Source: DATKYQ01 sp964640665 (lineage in GTDB: Bacteria; Myxococcota; B64-G9). Taken from it: a DNA stretch of 64,000 nt. The position numbers were made by a program, and so were the translations under genes. The notes beneath the pieces are model-generated. The model made no database searches. It was given only the letters and a program-made list of their open reading frames with translations, and had not been told where the DNA came from. Below are positions 7,604 through 17,374 of this stretch, in pieces; position 1 is the stretch's first letter; each line of letters begins with the position of its first letter. The DNA lies in contig CAZXHT010000023.1 in assembly GCA_964640665.1 (NCBI GenBank), positions 3,716 through 67,715 on the forward strand, written 5' to 3'.

Positions 7604-9106
7604 TCAGAACATCTTCTTTCGTTTACCTGAAGGCAAAATGCCTAGCATTTCTCGGTACTTGGCAACAGTTCTCCTGGCGATGTCGATGTTTTGCTCCTTC
7701 AACATGGCGACGATCTCGCGATCGCTGAGCGGTTTTTGCTGATCTTCCTCGGACACGATGTGTCTGATGCGATCCTTGACCGACTCCGAGGCGACGTCGT
7801 CCCCGCTCACCCGGCTGATGCCGGAGTTGAAGAAATATTTCAGCTCGAATATTCCCCGGGGCGTGTGCACATACTTGTTGGTCGTCACGCGGCTGACCGT
7901 CGATTCATGCAATCCCAGATCTTCGGCGACATCTCTGAGCACTAGCGGTTTCAAAAAGGCGATGCCTTTGTCGAAGAACTCCCGCTGGAATTTAACGATG
8001 CTCTCGGTCACGCGGTAGATCGTGCGCTGGCGCTGGTGAATGCTGCGAATCAGCCAAACCGCCGAACGCAGCTTATCCTGGATGTAGTTGTGAGTTTCTC
8101 CGCCGCGGGAGGCCTGGCTCAGGGCCCGCCTGTAATAGGAGCTGATCCTGAGCTTCGGCAACCCGTCCTCGTTGAGAACGATGACATACTCGTCAACCAG
8201 GCGGTAGACGAAGATGTCCGGTGTTATATACTGCGGCTTATCTTCCGAATAAACCCGCCCCGGGCGCGGCTCGAACTGCGAGATTATTCTCACCGCGTCG
8301 ATGACCTCGTCCCTTGTGACCTTCAGGGCGCGGGCGATGGCTTGGAAGTTCTTGCGCTCCACCAACGGGAGATGAGATTCGATTATCGCGTAAACCAGGC
8401 CGTTCTCCACCTGCAGGTGCCGGGCCTGAATGAGCAACGATTCCTTCAGATCCCGCGCTCCGACTCCGACCGGGTCGAAGTTCTGCACGGTCTTCAACAC
8501 CCGCTCGACCTCGTCCCGCCCTATCTCCAGCGAATCGGCGACGCTCTGCGTGGCCGTCTTGCCGGCCAGGCGATCTTCGTCGTCGGCTACCAGGTAACCG
8601 TCCGAGTTGAGGTTGAGGATGATCTGCGCGCCTATATCCTGCCGGTACTCGTCGAGAGACGAGAGACGCAACTGCCACAACAGGTGGTCGGCCAGCGACG
8701 GCTTCTTGGAATACACCGCCTCGAAAGAGGGCAAATCTTCATTGGGGCGCTCGCGCGGTCCGCCGCCTGGATAGTAGGAAGAATAGTTCTCGAGGTATTT
8801 CTCCCAGTCGATCTCGTTGGCGCCTTCGTCACCCTTGACTTCTTCCGCTTTTTCGGTGCGTTCGAGACGATCCTGGATTTTATCGTCCGCCGCCGTCTGG
8901 CGTTCTTCGGCGGTCGCGGCCGTCTCCTCGGCCGGCGGGAGATCGGGTGCATCCTCGAGCACCGGGTTCTCGAGCATCTCGGTGCCAACCAGGTCATTGA
9001 GTTCGAGTCGGGACAGCTGCAGAAGCTTGATGGCTTGCTGTAACTGGGGAGTCATCACCAGTTGCAGGGTCTGCTTCAACGACAGTACTTGTCTCAACTC
9101 CACCAT
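7604..9106 (-). CDS. rpoN: RNA polymerase sigma-54 factor
   Basis: Directs RNA polymerase to -24/-12 promoters and needs enhancer-binding activators. The 500 residues show the Gln/Leu-rich N-terminal activator-interaction region (TLQLVMTPQLQQAIKLLQLS), an acidic linker, the core-binding domain, the helix-turn-helix region and the C-terminal RpoN box (ARRTVAKYREMLGI). It starts 3 bases after the lptB stop. A near-perfect sigma-54 promoter sits at 27027-27041 in this same window. No enhancer-binding protein is encoded here. Confidence 0.97.
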   Translation of the reverse strand: MVELRQVLSLKQTLQLVMTPQLQQAIKLLQLSRLELNDLVGTEMLENPVLEDAPDLPPAEETAATAEERQTAADDKIQDRLERTEKAEEVKGDEGANEIDWEKYLENYSSYYPGGGPRERPNEDLPSFEAVYSKKPSLADHLLWQLRLSSLDEYRQDIGAQIILNLNSDGYLVADDEDRLAGKTATQSVADSLEIGRDEVERVLKTVQNFDPVGVGARDLKESLLIQARHLQVENGLVYAIIESHLPLVERKNFQAIARALKVTRDEVIDAVRIISQFEPRPGRVYSEDKPQYITPDIFVYRLVDEYVIVLNEDGLPKLRISSYYRRALSQASRGGETHNYIQDKLRSAVWLIRSIHQRQRTIYRVTESIVKFQREFFDKGIAFLKPLVLRDVAEDLGLHESTVSRVTTNKYVHTPRGIFELKYFFNSGISRVSGDDVASESVKDRIRHIVSEEDQQKPLSDREIVAMLKEQNIDIARRTVAKYREMLGILPSGKRKKMF

Positions 9107-9108
9107 CT

Positions 9109-9876
9109 TCAGCTCGTCTCTTCCAGACGGAAATCTTCACCCAGGTACAGCCTGCGCGCCTTTTCACTGGCGGCAATCTCTGCCGGGGTACCGGTCACGA
9201 TGATCCGGCCATCCTTGACAATATACGCTCTGTCACAGGTTGACAAGGTTTCCCTGACGTTGTGGTCGGTGACCAGCATGCCGATCCCTTCCCTGGACAG
9301 GCGTTCGATCTGGCGCCGGATCTCCCCGACGGCCAGCGGGTCGATACCGGAAAATGGTTCGTCCAGCAACAGGAACTTCGGCCCGCGGATCATGGCCCGG
9401 GCGATTTCCACCCGGCGCCTTTCACCGCCCGAGCAGGTGGCCGCGGCGGCATCGGCCACCAGGGTCAGGTCGAACTGTTCTATGGCCTGTTGTACACGCT
9501 CGTCCGCCTGGGCGCCTGAAACCCCGGCCGCCTGGAGGTAGACAAGCAGGTTGTCGCTCACGGATAGGCGCCTGAAAATGGATGGTTCCTGGGACAGGTA
9601 GCCGATGCCGGCCCGGGCCCTTTTGTACATCGGCCACGAGGTAATCTCTTGCCCGCCCAGGGTAACCTTTCCGGCCTCGGCTTTAAGCAAGCCCATGACA
9701 ATATTGAAGCTGGTCGTCTTGCCGGCCCCGTTCGGCCCCAGCAGGCCCACGATCTCTCCGGGAGCCACATCGAAGCTGACCCCATCCACCACGCGGCGCC
9801 CCTTAAACGACTTGGCAAGGCCCGCGGCCGAAAGCGCGTCGGTGCCGGCTGGGATTTTTTGGAGGACTGCATTCAC
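9109..9876 (-). CDS. lptB: LPS export ABC transporter ATPase LptB
   Basis: ATPase powering extraction of lipopolysaccharide from the inner membrane. The 255 residues include Walker A GPNGAGKTT, the LptB-typical IGYLSQEPSIFRRLSVSDNL segment (Q-loop), the signature CSGGERRRVEIARAM, and Walker B FLLLDEPFSGID. It overlaps the end of lptA by 4 bases and lies 3 bases before rpoN, as in most LPS-making proteobacteria. The partner permeases LptF and LptG are not in the window. The N-terminus is about 12 residues longer than typical. Confidence 0.96.
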   Translation of the reverse strand: MNAVLQKIPAGTDALSAAGLAKSFKGRRVVDGVSFDVAPGEIVGLLGPNGAGKTTSFNIVMGLLKAEAGKVTLGGQEITSWPMYKRARAGIGYLSQEPSIFRRLSVSDNLLVYLQAAGVSGAQADERVQQAIEQFDLTLVADAAAATCSGGERRRVEIARAMIRGPKFLLLDEPFSGIDPLAVGEIRRQIERLSREGIGMLVTDHNVRETLSTCDRAYIVKDGRIIVTGTPAEIAASEKARRLYLGEDFRLEETS

Positions 9877-10379
9877 TTAGTGCGACCACGCTTGGGTTTG
9901 TCGTCCGCGGGCAAATCGATGACGGCCCGCGGACGGATCACTTTTACTTCGTCACGCGACAGCAAGTACTCGATGCGCTCCCCCTCGACACGGCTTGTGC
10001 CTTCTATGACCCAGGGCTTGCCGCTGCAGACGATCAGACCCGCCTCCCGGTCGTAATCGGCGCGTTGGCAGTGTCCCTTCCTGTTCTGCTGCTCGATGGA
10101 AACCTCTCCGCTGAAAAGCATGCGCGTGATCCGGTCGGGCTCGCTTTTTTTATCCGAGTAGCAAACTACCAGCTTGGCGCAGCGGATTGTGAGATCGCCC
10201 TGGACCACCCGCACCTTGCCCGAAAAAACGGCCCGATGAGACTTTTTTTGCACCACCAGTCGATCAGATTGGATGTCAACCGGCCCCTCGGGCGCTTTCA
10301 CGCCTGTGGGCGGCGCCTCTGCTGCCAGACCTGCCAGACAATAAAGCAGGCAGGGCAATATCACCGGGGCTGATCTCAC
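9873..10379 (-). CDS. lptA: LptA/OstA-like periplasmic LPS-transport protein
   Basis: Periplasmic beta-jellyroll protein expected to bridge LptC and LptD. The chosen start is GTG at 10379, because GGGAGGAG lies just upstream and the codon overlaps the lptC stop as GTGA. It gives 168 residues beginning with a signal peptide (VRSAPVILPCLLYCLAGLAA). An upstream ATG at 10394 is the alternative. The OstA-like repeats are VDIQSDRLVVQKKSHRAVFS, GKVRVVQGDLTIRCAKLVV and FSGEVSIEQ. The last residues are basic (DDKPKRGRTK). Confidence 0.85.
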   Translation of the reverse strand: MRSAPVILPCLLYCLAGLAAEAPPTGVKAPEGPVDIQSDRLVVQKKSHRAVFSGKVRVVQGDLTIRCAKLVVCYSDKKSEPDRITRMLFSGEVSIEQQNRKGHCQRADYDREAGLIVCSGKPWVIEGTSRVEGERIEYLLSRDEVKVIRPRAVIDLPADDKPKRGRTK

Positions 10380-10648
10380 TTTTTCTCCTCCCACATCGCG
10401 GGCTGCAACCGCCCGCGCACGCCGCCATGCGCCACAAGCTTACGTTCCCGTTCGTCGAGTTCAAGCGACCCGGCCCGCATCTCGAAGCGTTCCCGCCCGT
10501 CGTGGTACTGCCTGACGACGACGTTTTCGAGTTCGATGCGCACCGAGCGCCCGGGTGCCTGAGGAACGGCCGGTCCCCCGCCGCAGGCGGAAAGGCAAGG
10601 CAACATGACCAGCAGTGGAAGAAACCATCTCACGCTTCCGGGCTCCAT
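10376..10648 (-). CDS. Short LptC-like lipoprotein
   Basis: A 90-residue product with a signal ending in a lipobox (MLPCLSAC). A short LptC-like beta segment follows (VRIELENVVVRQYHDGRERF ... LELDERERKLVAHGGVRGR). LptC normally has about 190 residues and an N-terminal membrane helix, so this is roughly half length. The position upstream of lptA-lptB argues for an LptC role. The start may be ATG 10648, or GTG 10633, which has GGAG upstream. It overlaps lptA by 4 bases. No kdsC/kdsD genes precede it; the accessory patch adjoins instead. Confidence 0.6.
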   Translation of the reverse strand: MEPGSVRWFLPLLVMLPCLSACGGGPAVPQAPGRSVRIELENVVVRQYHDGRERFEMRAGSLELDERERKLVAHGGVRGRLQPAMWEEKK

Positions 10649-10829
10649 AAGCACATGACCCCAAGATGGTACCACCGACCCACGACCATGTAAATCCAGG
10701 TTGTGTTGTTACTCCTCATTGTTGTCGGTCTCCTCCCCCCGGTCCCCCCTCCTCCTCAACCCACACCCCTTCCACCCCGGCTGGACTTTCCCTGGCGACA
10801 TATTTTTCTTTTGAGAATATTGTCCGGAA

Positions 10830-12224
10830 CTACTTAAGTGGTACCTCCTCCTGGCCGATTCTACAGCCTGGCAAAGTCAGTTTTAGGTTACTTATTTGGG
10901 ATTTTGGTATTTGGGTGTCGATGAGCTCCAGATACCTCAAAGTGGTCATTTTTTTCAGTGGGGAAAGGTCTTTGACCTGTGTGCCTCCAATGTACAAATA
11001 GCTTAACTTCTTTAGTCCAATCAACGGGGTGAGATCTGCAACCGGTGTGTTGGTAAGACCAAGGCTTGTCAATTTCTTCAAATTTCTCAATGGGGTGATG
11101 TCTTGTACAATGGTTCCTCCCAAATCTAAACTGATCAGGCTGATGATTTCACTCAAGGGGGAAATATCTTTTACTTGGGTCACCTGACCAACCGTTAGAG
11201 CTTGCACAATCCGAAGAGTCTGCAAATTTTTCAAACCCTTCAGTGGGCTTAGGTCTGAGATGGGTGAATCAATTACTTCCAGGTATTCCAGTTTTCTAAG
11301 ATTCATCAATGCTGTGAAATCTGTTAATTCTGGACAATGAAGGGTCAGCTCCTTTAGATGCCTGAGTTTCGTCAAGGGACGCAAATCGACGACCTGCTTG
11401 CTATTACAATCAATTCTCTTCGTATCCGCCGTGTACGTTCTACCACAGAATCTGATTGTTCCGTTCACAGCAGATGGCACCTTGCTCAATTCGGATACCG
11501 TGAACGGGTTGGACCAAAAAGACCATTCAAACTCGTCCTGGACCGCGACCCGATAAGTGCCTAAGGTCAACCGGGAGGGATGGTCCCAAAAACATGCCAT
11601 GTTTTTGAAATCAGAGCCATGGGCAAACGGCTTTCCACAGGCCATCTGCTCTCCAAATCCTCCACCCACCCAGTTCCAGGACTCGTCCGTCTGTTGATAC
11701 AAGGCGCACATCATCAGGCTGTGGCAGGCTCCGTTCAATTTCAAATTGTGGGGTGTTTCAAATTGCATATCCACTGCAATGGGTTCGTCGGGACCAAAAG
11801 TGGGCATGTTGGTGAGGATGCGGCCTTTGTGCTCTGGAACGGTGGCTGCGAGCACCGTAAAGCAATTCGACTCTGCAACCATATCACCAGCTAGGCGGAA
11901 CGTAATCCGATAGATGCCTGAATCAGGTATTCCGTCGATGACATAATGAGCAGTGGAGATGGTACCACGTGAGCTGGCAGTTGCTTTGCGGTAGAGTCGC
12001 CAGTCCGTATTGGATTTCAGTTGGATGCTATACTGTGCTGTTTTTTGGAGGCGAGCACCCATCCCATCATCCCCTTCGACCACCAAAGGTTCGCCCACTA
12101 CGTACTTTGCCTTCTGGGTTCTAAGCACGGGAGGTATGGCGTTCTCTTGATTCGGCGCAAGCGCTAACATATCTCGCTGGGTGGTCACCGGCGTGCAGGA
12201 CCCGAAGGCAAGCAGGAGCCACAA
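10830..12224 (-). CDS. Leucine-rich-repeat lipoprotein
   Basis: About 464 residues. After a hydrophobic stretch ending in FGSC (probable lipobox), there is an N-terminal beta-rich region of about 250 residues, then at least seven bacterial LRR units of internalin type (LSPLKGLKNLQTLRI, ITPLRNLKKLTSLGL, LTPLIGLKKLSYLYIGGTQV). Such repeats usually bind proteins outside the cell. The start is unclear: the hydrophobic core is preceded in frame only by TTG (12224) and ATT (12269), with no ATG or GTG before the upstream stop. Base composition is clearly more AT-rich than neighbours, which suggests transfer. The binding partner is unknown. Confidence 0.75.
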   Translation of the reverse strand: MWLLLAFGSCTPVTTQRDMLALAPNQENAIPPVLRTQKAKYVVGEPLVVEGDDGMGARLQKTAQYSIQLKSNTDWRLYRKATASSRGTISTAHYVIDGIPDSGIYRITFRLAGDMVAESNCFTVLAATVPEHKGRILTNMPTFGPDEPIAVDMQFETPHNLKLNGACHSLMMCALYQQTDESWNWVGGGFGEQMACGKPFAHGSDFKNMACFWDHPSRLTLGTYRVAVQDEFEWSFWSNPFTVSELSKVPSAVNGTIRFCGRTYTADTKRIDCNSKQVVDLRPLTKLRHLKELTLHCPELTDFTALMNLRKLEYLEVIDSPISDLSPLKGLKNLQTLRIVQALTVGQVTQVKDISPLSEIISLISLDLGGTIVQDITPLRNLKKLTSLGLTNTPVADLTPLIGLKKLSYLYIGGTQVKDLSPLKKMTTLRYLELIDTQIPKSQISNLKLTLPGCRIGQEEVPLK

Positions 12225-12275
12225 TGAAAGAAAAGGGGACGGAGTGACTTTTTGGACGGAGAATTGAATTGGAAA

Positions 12276-12656
12276 TCACGGGAACGCCAGAACCAGCGGA
12301 CAATCACCATTGTCCTCCCGGCTGATTGCTATCCCGGCCTCGTTGTACTTAATCCAGAGTCCGCATTGTTGCCCCATGGAATACTGGCCTTCTCGCACGA
12401 CGACACCGTGCGCATTCCGCACCAGGTACGGCCCATGTCGAATTCCGTCCGGCGTCTCGCAGAACTCCTGTATATCCGTGTTCGGGAACTCGGGGATGGA
12501 CACGAATAATCGTCTGACCTTTTCGGTACCGGCCGGGCACCAGTCGCCACAGCCTGCCAAGAAGAGCACAATCATTGCCGTAGCAAGTATTTTCCAAAAG
12601 CGCCTGGGAACCAGGCGAGTTCCATGATCCAATGTGCCAAGAATCAAAGACAACAT
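12276..12656 (-). CDS. YwqK/MORN-like lipoprotein
   Basis: A 126-residue product with a basic n-region, a hydrophobic core and the lipobox FLAGC. The mature part, with segments such as DGIRHGPYLVRNAHGVVVRE and YSMGQQCGLWIKYNE, resembles the MORN-like repeats of YwqK-type proteins (pattern G.xxGxWxxY). It lies 51 bases upstream of the LRR gene in the same direction and shares its atypical composition, so the two may be an acquired pair. Function is unknown; YwqK homologues are sometimes called antitoxins, which nothing here supports. Confidence 0.6.
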   Translation of the reverse strand: MLSLILGTLDHGTRLVPRRFWKILATAMIVLFLAGCGDWCPAGTEKVRRLFVSIPEFPNTDIQEFCETPDGIRHGPYLVRNAHGVVVREGQYSMGQQCGLWIKYNEAGIAISREDNGDCPLVLAFP

Positions 12657-12985
12657 TCGTATTCCCCCTTTGATTGGCGAGGGTCATTATAGCATTTCCG
12701 GGGAATCGGGGTGTCAATTGTTTCTTTGTGCCATCCTGAAGGGTGCGATCGGCTACCTCCGAATGCGCCTACCGTCGCCCATATTCCAACAGGCTGGCCA
12801 AGTCGGTCTTCAGTTTTCCGTAATTAGAGATATTAAGGGTTATAGCCGCTATACACGCATATTTACCAAATCGTTGCGCTGGCTTTCTGCATATTCCAAC
12901 AATTCCAACATTGTTATAAAATAGCCCCTTGTACTAATCCGGCGGCCACAATGTTGCCGCCCGGCCGGCCGGGGTGTAGAGTCAT
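12657..12985. other. AT-rich intergenic region upstream of hepT
   Basis: No convincing gene. It is more AT-rich than the surroundings and carries three copies of ATTCCAACA (12783-12791, 12893-12901, 12902-12910). The last two are directly adjacent and sit just before a TATAAA box. Open frames here have no recognisable product and poor starts. Confidence 0.6.
12892..12920 (+). promoter_or_regulatory. Candidate hepT-mntA promoter with tandem ATTCCAACA repeats
   Basis: A TATAAA -10 box lies at 12915-12920. The region about 17 bases upstream (TATTCC, a poor -35) is overlapped by two abutting 9-bp direct repeats, ATTCCAACA, at 12893-12910. A third copy lies about 110 bases upstream. Tandem repeats over the -35 box are a common way for toxin-antitoxin operons to be autoregulated; that reading is inference. 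Confidence 0.4.
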
Positions 12986-13429
12986 ATGACGCAAGCCGCG
13001 GGAGATGAAGAAATGACCGGACCGGCGACAGAGCGCTGGCAGAAGCGCTTCGAGAATTTCACACGAGCCCTGATGCAGTTGGAAAATGCCTGTGGCAAGG
13101 ACAAGTATACCGACCTCGAAAGAGCGGGACTGGTGCAGATGTTCGAGTTTTCCTTCGAGCTTGGTTGGAAAACACTGAAGGATCTTCTGGCCTACGAAGG
13201 CTACGACGACAAGACCCCTCGCTCGGTCATTCGCCGCGCCTTCCAGGCCGGCTACCTGGACGGGGACGATACCGAGAATTGGCTCGATGGGCTGGAAAAA
13301 CGCAACCTGCTCAGCCACATCTACCACGAGCAGACCGCCCGGGAAGCCGAGACGCTCATCAAGAACCGCTACGCACCGCTGCTGAGACGCCTATGCGATC
13401 GGCTGACCGAAAAGAATGAACCTCGATGA
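12986..13429 (+). CDS. hepT: HepT-type HEPN toxin
   Basis: A 147-residue helical HEPN-domain protein of the family once called nucleotidyltransferase substrate-binding (HI0074). It carries the diagnostic RX4HXY motif as RNLLSHIY (Arg106, His111, Tyr113), the ribonuclease active site of HepT toxins. The known partner MntA silences HepT by adding AMP to the motif tyrosine; that comes from studied homologues. ATG 12986 was chosen; ATG 13013 (MTGPATERWQ) is an alternative. Its stop overlaps the mntA start as ATGA, so the pair is translationally coupled. Confidence 0.9.
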   Translation: MTQAAGDEEMTGPATERWQKRFENFTRALMQLENACGKDKYTDLERAGLVQMFEFSFELGWKTLKDLLAYEGYDDKTPRSVIRRAFQAGYLDGDDTENWLDGLEKRNLLSHIYHEQTAREAETLIKNRYAPLLRRLCDRLTEKNEPR

Positions 13430-13761
13430 AAGACGGACTGAAAGACGAACATCGTCGCCTGATAGTCGATGTCCTGGCCTCGCAGGCCGCTGTCGAAAAA
13501 GCGGTCTTGTTCGGCTCGCGCGCCAGCGGTAACCACCAGCCGGCATCCGACGTCGACATCGCGCTTTACGGCAAATCCCTGACCCTGGACGATCTGGCCC
13601 GGCTGGCAACCACCCTGGAACATCTTCCAATCCCCCAAAAAGTCGATCTCCTCCTGCACGAGCGGATCGAAAACAAGTCCCTTCTCGACCACATCGAACG
13701 ACACGGCATCGTCTGGTTCGACAGAACGACGAGCAAAGACACTGGCTCTATTGGGCGCTAG
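13426..13761 (+). CDS. mntA: MntA-type minimal nucleotidyltransferase antitoxin
   Basis: A 111-residue minimal nucleotidyltransferase. The family motif GSX10DXD is exact: Gly30-Ser31, ten residues, then Asp42-Val43-Asp44. A third acidic position probably lies in KVDLLLHE. It is the antitoxin partner of the preceding HepT and in homologues transfers AMP to it. It overlaps hepT by 4 bases and runs 14 bases into the end of the convergent acyltransferase gene, so there is no room for a separate terminator. Confidence 0.9.
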   Translation: MKDGLKDEHRRLIVDVLASQAAVEKAVLFGSRASGNHQPASDVDIALYGKSLTLDDLARLATTLEHLPIPQKVDLLLHERIENKSLLDHIERHGIVWFDRTTSKDTGSIGR

Positions 13762-14599
13762 TCTCGTCGGGAACGGGCTCAGCGAAGTGGGTGTCGGGGT
13801 CGTCGAAGGCCCCTCGGATGGTGCGCACCATCTTGGCCAGCAGCGCCCCGTCGCACAGGCGGTGGTCTATGGTGGCGTTGAGCGTCACCACCGGCCGGAT
13901 CTCTATCTTATCGTCTATCACTACCGGTCTTTTCTTGGCCTCTCCCACCAGCAGTACGACCGGAGCACGGGTATAGGGAACAATGGGTGCATAGGCCACG
14001 TCCAGGCCAAACATGCCCACGTTGGTGATCAGGCAGGCGCCGAAGGGATCGCGGGGGATTCCCGGACAGCGCAGGTTGAGCGTGTAGGAAATGAAGGCCA
14101 CCATTTTGAGTACGAACCTCATCAGAAAGCCCGGGATGATGCTCATCATCTTGGAAGACTTCTGCAAATCCGTGTCTTTTTTCTCCCGCACCCGTTTGAG
14201 CTTGGCGCCCACCTCGTCTGCTATTCCGGCCACTCCCTTTTCGTCGGCACGGCTCACCTTGACACTGGTCAGATCCTCGCGGCCCGACTCATGCTCGACG
14301 ACGGCCAGGACGAAAAGATCCACCAACTGGCGCAGGTAGATGCGCCGCAGGCGAATGAAGGCGTTCAGGTCGGGATGGCGCGAGAGAGCCAGCGCCATCG
14401 CCCTTGCCACCATGTGCGTCACCGTCACCCGCGGGCCGCCCTCGGGCTGGCGGTCGCGCCAAGCGTAGGCCTTGGTCAAATCGATTTCCAGCGTGCCGTA
14501 GATCTGCGGGTCTCCCGGGCCGTGCCAGGTTCCTAAGGCCACCTTGCGAAAAGGCGGCGTGCGGCGCAGCGGCTTGATCTTGACGTTTCTAAGTCCCAT
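13748..14599 (-). CDS. Stand-alone 2-oxoacid dehydrogenase E2-type acyltransferase
   Basis: A 283-residue protein with the chloramphenicol-acetyltransferase-like fold of E2 subunits. The C-terminal DHRLCDGALLAKMVRTI matches the catalytic HxxxDG. Lipoyl and E1-binding domains are absent, and no E1 or E3 gene is near, so classical pyruvate dehydrogenase function is unlikely. A hydrophobic segment (IIPGFLMRFVLKMVAFISY) lies mid-protein. ATG 14599 has a GAGAGGGAGAAAC leader. It overlaps the end of the LpxL-like gene by 11 bases, hinting at coupling with lipid acylation. The substrate is unknown. Confidence 0.75.
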   Translation of the reverse strand: MGLRNVKIKPLRRTPPFRKVALGTWHGPGDPQIYGTLEIDLTKAYAWRDRQPEGGPRVTVTHMVARAMALALSRHPDLNAFIRLRRIYLRQLVDLFVLAVVEHESGREDLTSVKVSRADEKGVAGIADEVGAKLKRVREKKDTDLQKSSKMMSIIPGFLMRFVLKMVAFISYTLNLRCPGIPRDPFGACLITNVGMFGLDVAYAPIVPYTRAPVVLLVGEAKKRPVVIDDKIEIRPVVTLNATIDHRLCDGALLAKMVRTIRGAFDDPDTHFAEPVPDETSAQ

Positions 14600-15536
14600 C
14601 TTGTTTCTCCCTCTCTCGTAATCGAGGCTCCTCGGGCTTTGTAACATCCCGGGGGCGGGTTTTCCATCTCTGGTGCATCCAGACCCATTCGGACGGGTAG
14701 CGGCGGATATAATCCTCTATACGCGCGGTCAGCCTGCGGGTGTCCTCGTAAACGGCAGCTTCGAAGTCCGGAAGATCGCAAGGAGTGTATTCCTCCAGGA
14801 CTATTTCGTAGCCGCCCCGCGGACGGCGGTGGTTGAAACCGGTCACTACCGCGGCGCGGGTCTTGCGAAATAACACGCCGGGCGCCGAGGGAGTTTGAGC
14901 CTGGCGCCCAAAGAAAGGTACGAAAATGCCCGGTACGTTCGTGTCCTGGTCGTTGAGAAAACCCATTATCTCGCCGCGCCGCACCACGGCTATCATCCGG
15001 TCGACGATCCCGGGATCCCCGCGCCAGATAGTGTGCACCGAGCCCGCCTCGCGAAAGCGGCGTATCATCCGGGTGAAGCGCGGATCGTAAGACTTCTTGC
15101 CGATGGTGTTGATCGGATAGCCCAGCCGGGTCAGCGCACGCGCCATGAGTTCCCAGTTTCCAGAGTGTGCCGTCACGAATACCACTCCGCGCCCCTGCGC
15201 CAGGGCGTCGTCGAGCACCTTCCGGGATTCGTGACCTAACTCTACGAACGAGGTGATCTCGCCTATCTTGCGCACGTTGACGAGTTCGACCGCCGCCCGA
15301 CCGAAGTGCTCGAAGACCGCACAAGCCAGGTTCTCGATCTCGGCGGCGTCTTTTTCAGGAAAAGCCCAACCGAGATGGCGTATTGTCTTCTCGCGCTCCG
15401 AGCGCGCCCTACGGAAAACTCGCCGGCCGAGCCAGGCGCCGAACCGCTGCGAGCGCCGCAGGCTCATCATGCGCACGAAGGCCATCAACATCCGCGCCAG
15501 CCAATAAATCACTGTGTTCTTGATCTTCTTGCCCAT
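14589..15536 (-). CDS. LpxL/HtrB-like lipid A acyltransferase
   Basis: A 315-residue member of the LpxL/LpxM lysophospholipid acyltransferase family, which adds secondary acyl chains to lipid A at the inner membrane. The catalytic HX4E is TAHSGNWE (His124, Glu129), with an N-terminal membrane-anchoring segment and GFLNDQDTNVPGIFVPFFGR downstream. ATG 15536 (MGKK) is preferred over the in-frame TTG two codons earlier. It starts 24 bases after pyrG. Acyl chain and position cannot be inferred. Confidence 0.85.
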   Translation of the reverse strand: MGKKIKNTVIYWLARMLMAFVRMMSLRRSQRFGAWLGRRVFRRARSEREKTIRHLGWAFPEKDAAEIENLACAVFEHFGRAAVELVNVRKIGEITSFVELGHESRKVLDDALAQGRGVVFVTAHSGNWELMARALTRLGYPINTIGKKSYDPRFTRMIRRFREAGSVHTIWRGDPGIVDRMIAVVRRGEIMGFLNDQDTNVPGIFVPFFGRQAQTPSAPGVLFRKTRAAVVTGFNHRRPRGGYEIVLEEYTPCDLPDFEAAVYEDTRRLTARIEDYIRRYPSEWVWMHQRWKTRPRDVTKPEEPRLREREKQDGT

Positions 15537-15560
15537 CGGCAACGGAACCTACCCGGTCAC

Positions 15561-17171
<1,611 letters not shown>

Positions 17172-17335
17172 GCCGTCAGACCTCCTCCGCCGGAGCAATC
17201 GACGCGGTGGAATTATCATCTTCGTGTAAAAGTACTTGCGCCCGGGGACGGGCGGATGGAATCGCTTGAGGATGCACCCCTGAGGAAAACAACAGCACCC
17301 TCTGCTTGTCAATCGTTTTTTAAAATCGAACTAAC

Positions 17336-17364
17336 TTGCCATGTTCGACACGATGGCCTAACAT
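17336..17364 (+). promoter_or_regulatory. Candidate sigma-70 promoter for the FecR operon
   Basis: TTGCCA (17336-17341), a 17-base spacer and TAACAT (17359-17364). The predicted transcription start falls only a few bases before the ATG at 17375, which has no ribosome binding site, so the message could be nearly leaderless. Confidence 0.35.
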
Positions 17365-17374
17365 CTCGAGCGTA

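Noticed and set aside
12634..12924. 96-codon plus-strand open frame before hepT
   Set aside because: No domain, no ribosome binding site, overlaps the YwqK-like gene and ends in the promoter-like repeats.
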